This document shows positions 29,468-31,032 of a stretch of 31,032 nucleotides of DNA, one piece after another. The stretch covers positions 1 to 31,032 of the IMG/VR virus record IMGVR_UViG_3300027730_000096; one strand, written 5' to 3'. A program made the translations under genes and the position numbers. The notes below the pieces were generated by a model that ran no database searches, was not told the DNA's origin, and saw only the letters and a program-made list of their open reading frames with translations. How positions within the stretch are numbered: position 1 is the first letter of the stretch; each line of letters begins with the position of its first letter. Origin of the DNA: a virus.

Positions 29468-31032
29468 TACCGCCTCGTGAGGTTGCGGGCCAGCGCCATG
29501 GCTTTGTGTACCATAGGATTGTCGTTTAGAGCCATACCGCCGCGCTTGTACATCGGAAGGCCCTTCTTGACGGCGTCCCGCATGCCGTCGGTGATTTCGA
29601 GGGCGTGCCCCTTGTAGCCCTCAGTATCGTCGCCACCCGACGCAGACGGCAGCGCGTGCGAGAACATTTGCACCCCGGGATGATCAGGGTCTAGGCTCTT
29701 GGCCAGCTTGTTCATCTGGGTCGGCAGGATCTGATCGTAGAACGACTTCATGCCGCTCCCCTGCTCCCCGTCGAGGCCGTACATATCGGCATTCGCCTGC
29801 CCGGGGGAGAGCACCAGCTTGTTGTAGCCGCCGTTTACCGCCTCGGTGAGCGCATGCTTGAGCGCGAGGCTAGTCCATCCCTGCGTTGAATTGACAAAGG
29901 GGCCCTGCGGCGGCTTGTCGGGGCCAGACGGACCATTAGCGCTTGTATCCTGAAATCCGTGCTTGCGCCCTGCCTGCGCCCAGTCAGACTGGATCTCCTC
30001 GACGTGCAGGGCTCGCGGGGCCTTGTAGCCCTTCATCACATTGTTGCGCCAACCCTTAGCGCGGGACAGGTTCTGCGCCTCTTCCTTGGTGATGGTTCCT
30101 TTGCTCAGCGCCAAATCAGCGGCGCCACTGCCCCAGTTGGCGGGCTCAGATCCGAGGGACTGGGTGAGACCGGGGTCGGACAGCATCTTCTCGACTGTTC
30201 GATCATGCGCCTCTAGGTCGGGTGGCTCGATGCGGTCGCCCATGCGGATGTGCGCCACCACATTCTTGTGGCCGGGCCAGTGCTTTTGCTCCCTGAAACT
30301 GTAGCTGGTCTCGGGTATCTTCAGCAGGTGCTCCCGGTAATTGACGCTCCCGGGCAGGGTGTAATCCTCGAACTGAGCGGGCTGCTCAGCGTCGGGATCG
30401 GATGCGTCGTAGCTGGAGTGGTCTTCGCTCAGCAGCTTATCCACACCGATGTTGGGCATCTTTCTGTAGAAGTGCTGGAAGAGTTCCTCCGAGGTCACGC
30501 TGGGCTTGCCCGAGAACGCCTCGTCGAAGCCTGACTGGGTGAACTCCTCGGGCTTGACGCCCGCCTTTGCCAGCATGGCGCGCATCTGCTGCGGGGAGCC
30601 CTTCTTCTGGCTCAACTGCCGCGCAGCTTCGGCGCCACGAGAGTAGAAATTCTTGAAATTGACGACCCGCTCAGGCAATTTTCCGGTTGCGCCACCGTCG
30701 GCATAGCCAATGCTGCCCCCATCAGCCTTATGAGCCTCAGTTTCGAGCCCCGGAAAGCCCATGGCGCTCATGATCTGCGCCACGGGATGGGTGGAAACGT
30801 GGTTTGGCTCGATTTTGCCGCCGGTTGCAGCGTGCTGCATGGCCTGCATCACGTCCTGATGCGTGGTTTCCTCGTCCCCGGCCTTATCCCACACCGCATG
30901 ATGCGCGTCCGCAAGCGGCTTCCACTGCCAATCCTCGAGGTTCTTGGTCTTGGGGTCGGTGTAACCGCCAAGAAGGCCCCCGCCTGCCTTCCCGGGGCGA
31001 TACGCCTTTGCGGTCAGGAGGGCCTTGCGGGT
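29467..31032 (-). CDS. Polyvalent-protein-like large protein, 5' end outside the window (522 visible aa)
   Basis: The frame is open to the right edge, so the N-terminus is missing; a GTG at 30894 is internal and not a start. Visible residues 1-46 include KAYRPGKAGGGLLGG. GG motifs follow (ADGGSIGYADGGATG near residue 125). Around 338-346 is RALHVEEIQSDWAQAGRKHG, then GWTSLALKHALTEAVNGGYN with LVLSPG and SFYDQILPTQMNKLAK. These blocks are hallmarks of an uncharacterised domain in large phage polyvalent proteins. The end is KRGGMALNDNP then AMALARNLTRR. Its function is unknown. It may be injected with DNA or belong to the virion interior. Confidence 0.78.
   Translation of the reverse strand, partial: TRKALLTAKAYRPGKAGGGLLGGYTDPKTKNLEDWQWKPLADAHHAVWDKAGDEETTHQDVMQAMQHAATGGKIEPNHVSTHPVAQIMSAMGFPGLETEAHKADGGSIGYADGGATGKLPERVVNFKNFYSRGAEAARQLSQKKGSPQQMRAMLAKAGVKPEEFTQSGFDEAFSGKPSVTSEELFQHFYRKMPNIGVDKLLSEDHSSYDASDPDAEQPAQFEDYTLPGSVNYREHLLKIPETSYSFREQKHWPGHKNVVAHIRMGDRIEPPDLEAHDRTVEKMLSDPGLTQSLGSEPANWGSGAADLALSKGTITKEEAQNLSRAKGWRNNVMKGYKAPRALHVEEIQSDWAQAGRKHGFQDTSANGPSGPDKPPQGPFVNSTQGWTSLALKHALTEAVNGGYNKLVLSPGQANADMYGLDGEQGSGMKSFYDQILPTQMNKLAKSLDPDHPGVQMFSHALPSASGGDDTEGYKGHALEITDGMRDAVKKGLPMYKRGGMALNDNPMVHKAMALARNLTRR

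Noticed and set aside
29467-30894. Complete gene starting with GTG at 30894
   Set aside because: The same frame is open for 46 more codons to the window edge with matching composition, so the gene is truncated by the window.
1-31032. Prophage or attachment site, tRNA genes
   Set aside because: No integrase, repressor, flanking host gene, attachment repeat or cloverleaf-like segment was seen; temperate or lytic lifestyle cannot be decided from this region.

Overview
The window is one continuous virion (late) gene region of a tailed bacteriophage. Every supportable gene lies on the minus strand, so transcription runs from the high-coordinate end to the low-coordinate end. Genes are packed with 1-4 nt overlaps or gaps of a few bases, usually TGATG, TAATG or ATGA junctions. 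The tail parts (a P22 gp4-like adaptor, a P22 gp10/T7 gp12-like nozzle, large ejection proteins, and no tape measure, sheath or baseplate) indicate a short-tailed, podovirus-like phage. The major capsid protein is of the Mu gpT-like HK97-fold family. The membrane-tethered GH19-like endolysin implies a Gram-negative host. By eye most genes are near 55-60% GC, which would fit a proteobacterial host, but the host cannot be named from this window. Terminase and portal are not present and probably lie beyond the right edge. No integrase, repressor, tRNA or replication gene is seen.

Layout in transcription order. (1) 31032-26153: two large early-packaged proteins with polyvalent-protein-like segments and a very basic Gly-Lys/Arg protein. 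(2) 26061-24047: a short helical protein, a phage GroES-like co-chaperonin, the scaffold and a small head-associated protein. A rho-independent terminator follows at about 24000. (3) 23861-21153: a capsid unit of decoration-like protein, major capsid protein, a small virion protein and a basic GGR protein. It has its own TTGACA-type promoter (about 23960-23990) and its own terminator (21121-21149). (4) 21109-16105: a DUF6321-like protein, an endonuclease VII/HNH gene, small proteins, a virion beta protein and two tail-fibre-type proteins. The larger fibre carries repeated carbohydrate-binding-like modules. (5) 16083-13841: small accessory proteins and a lysis cassette with a CCxxHD membrane protein, a C-terminally anchored endolysin, two holin candidates and a TM-plus-coiled-coil protein. 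(6) 13820-7876: adaptor, zinc-ribbon protein, a second adaptor-like protein, nozzle and tail proteins. (7) 7874-1: a protein with a duplicated YVIP motif, a GNAT acetyltransferase, a 1563-residue ejection protein with a lytic transglycosylase domain and an unusual 27-residue repeat, a 621-residue ejection protein, and the start of a further structural gene.

How it may work together: scaffold, capsid protein and co-chaperonin build the head; the adaptors and nozzle close it; the ejection proteins are loaded inside and open the envelope at infection; the fibres recognise the host; the lysis cassette releases progeny. The most striking unexplained pattern is a [KR]GG[KR]-type motif spread over at least seven otherwise unrelated proteins. 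In three of them it sits near the C-terminus just before an Ala/Leu/Arg helix. I propose this as a shared interaction or packaging tag; that is inference.
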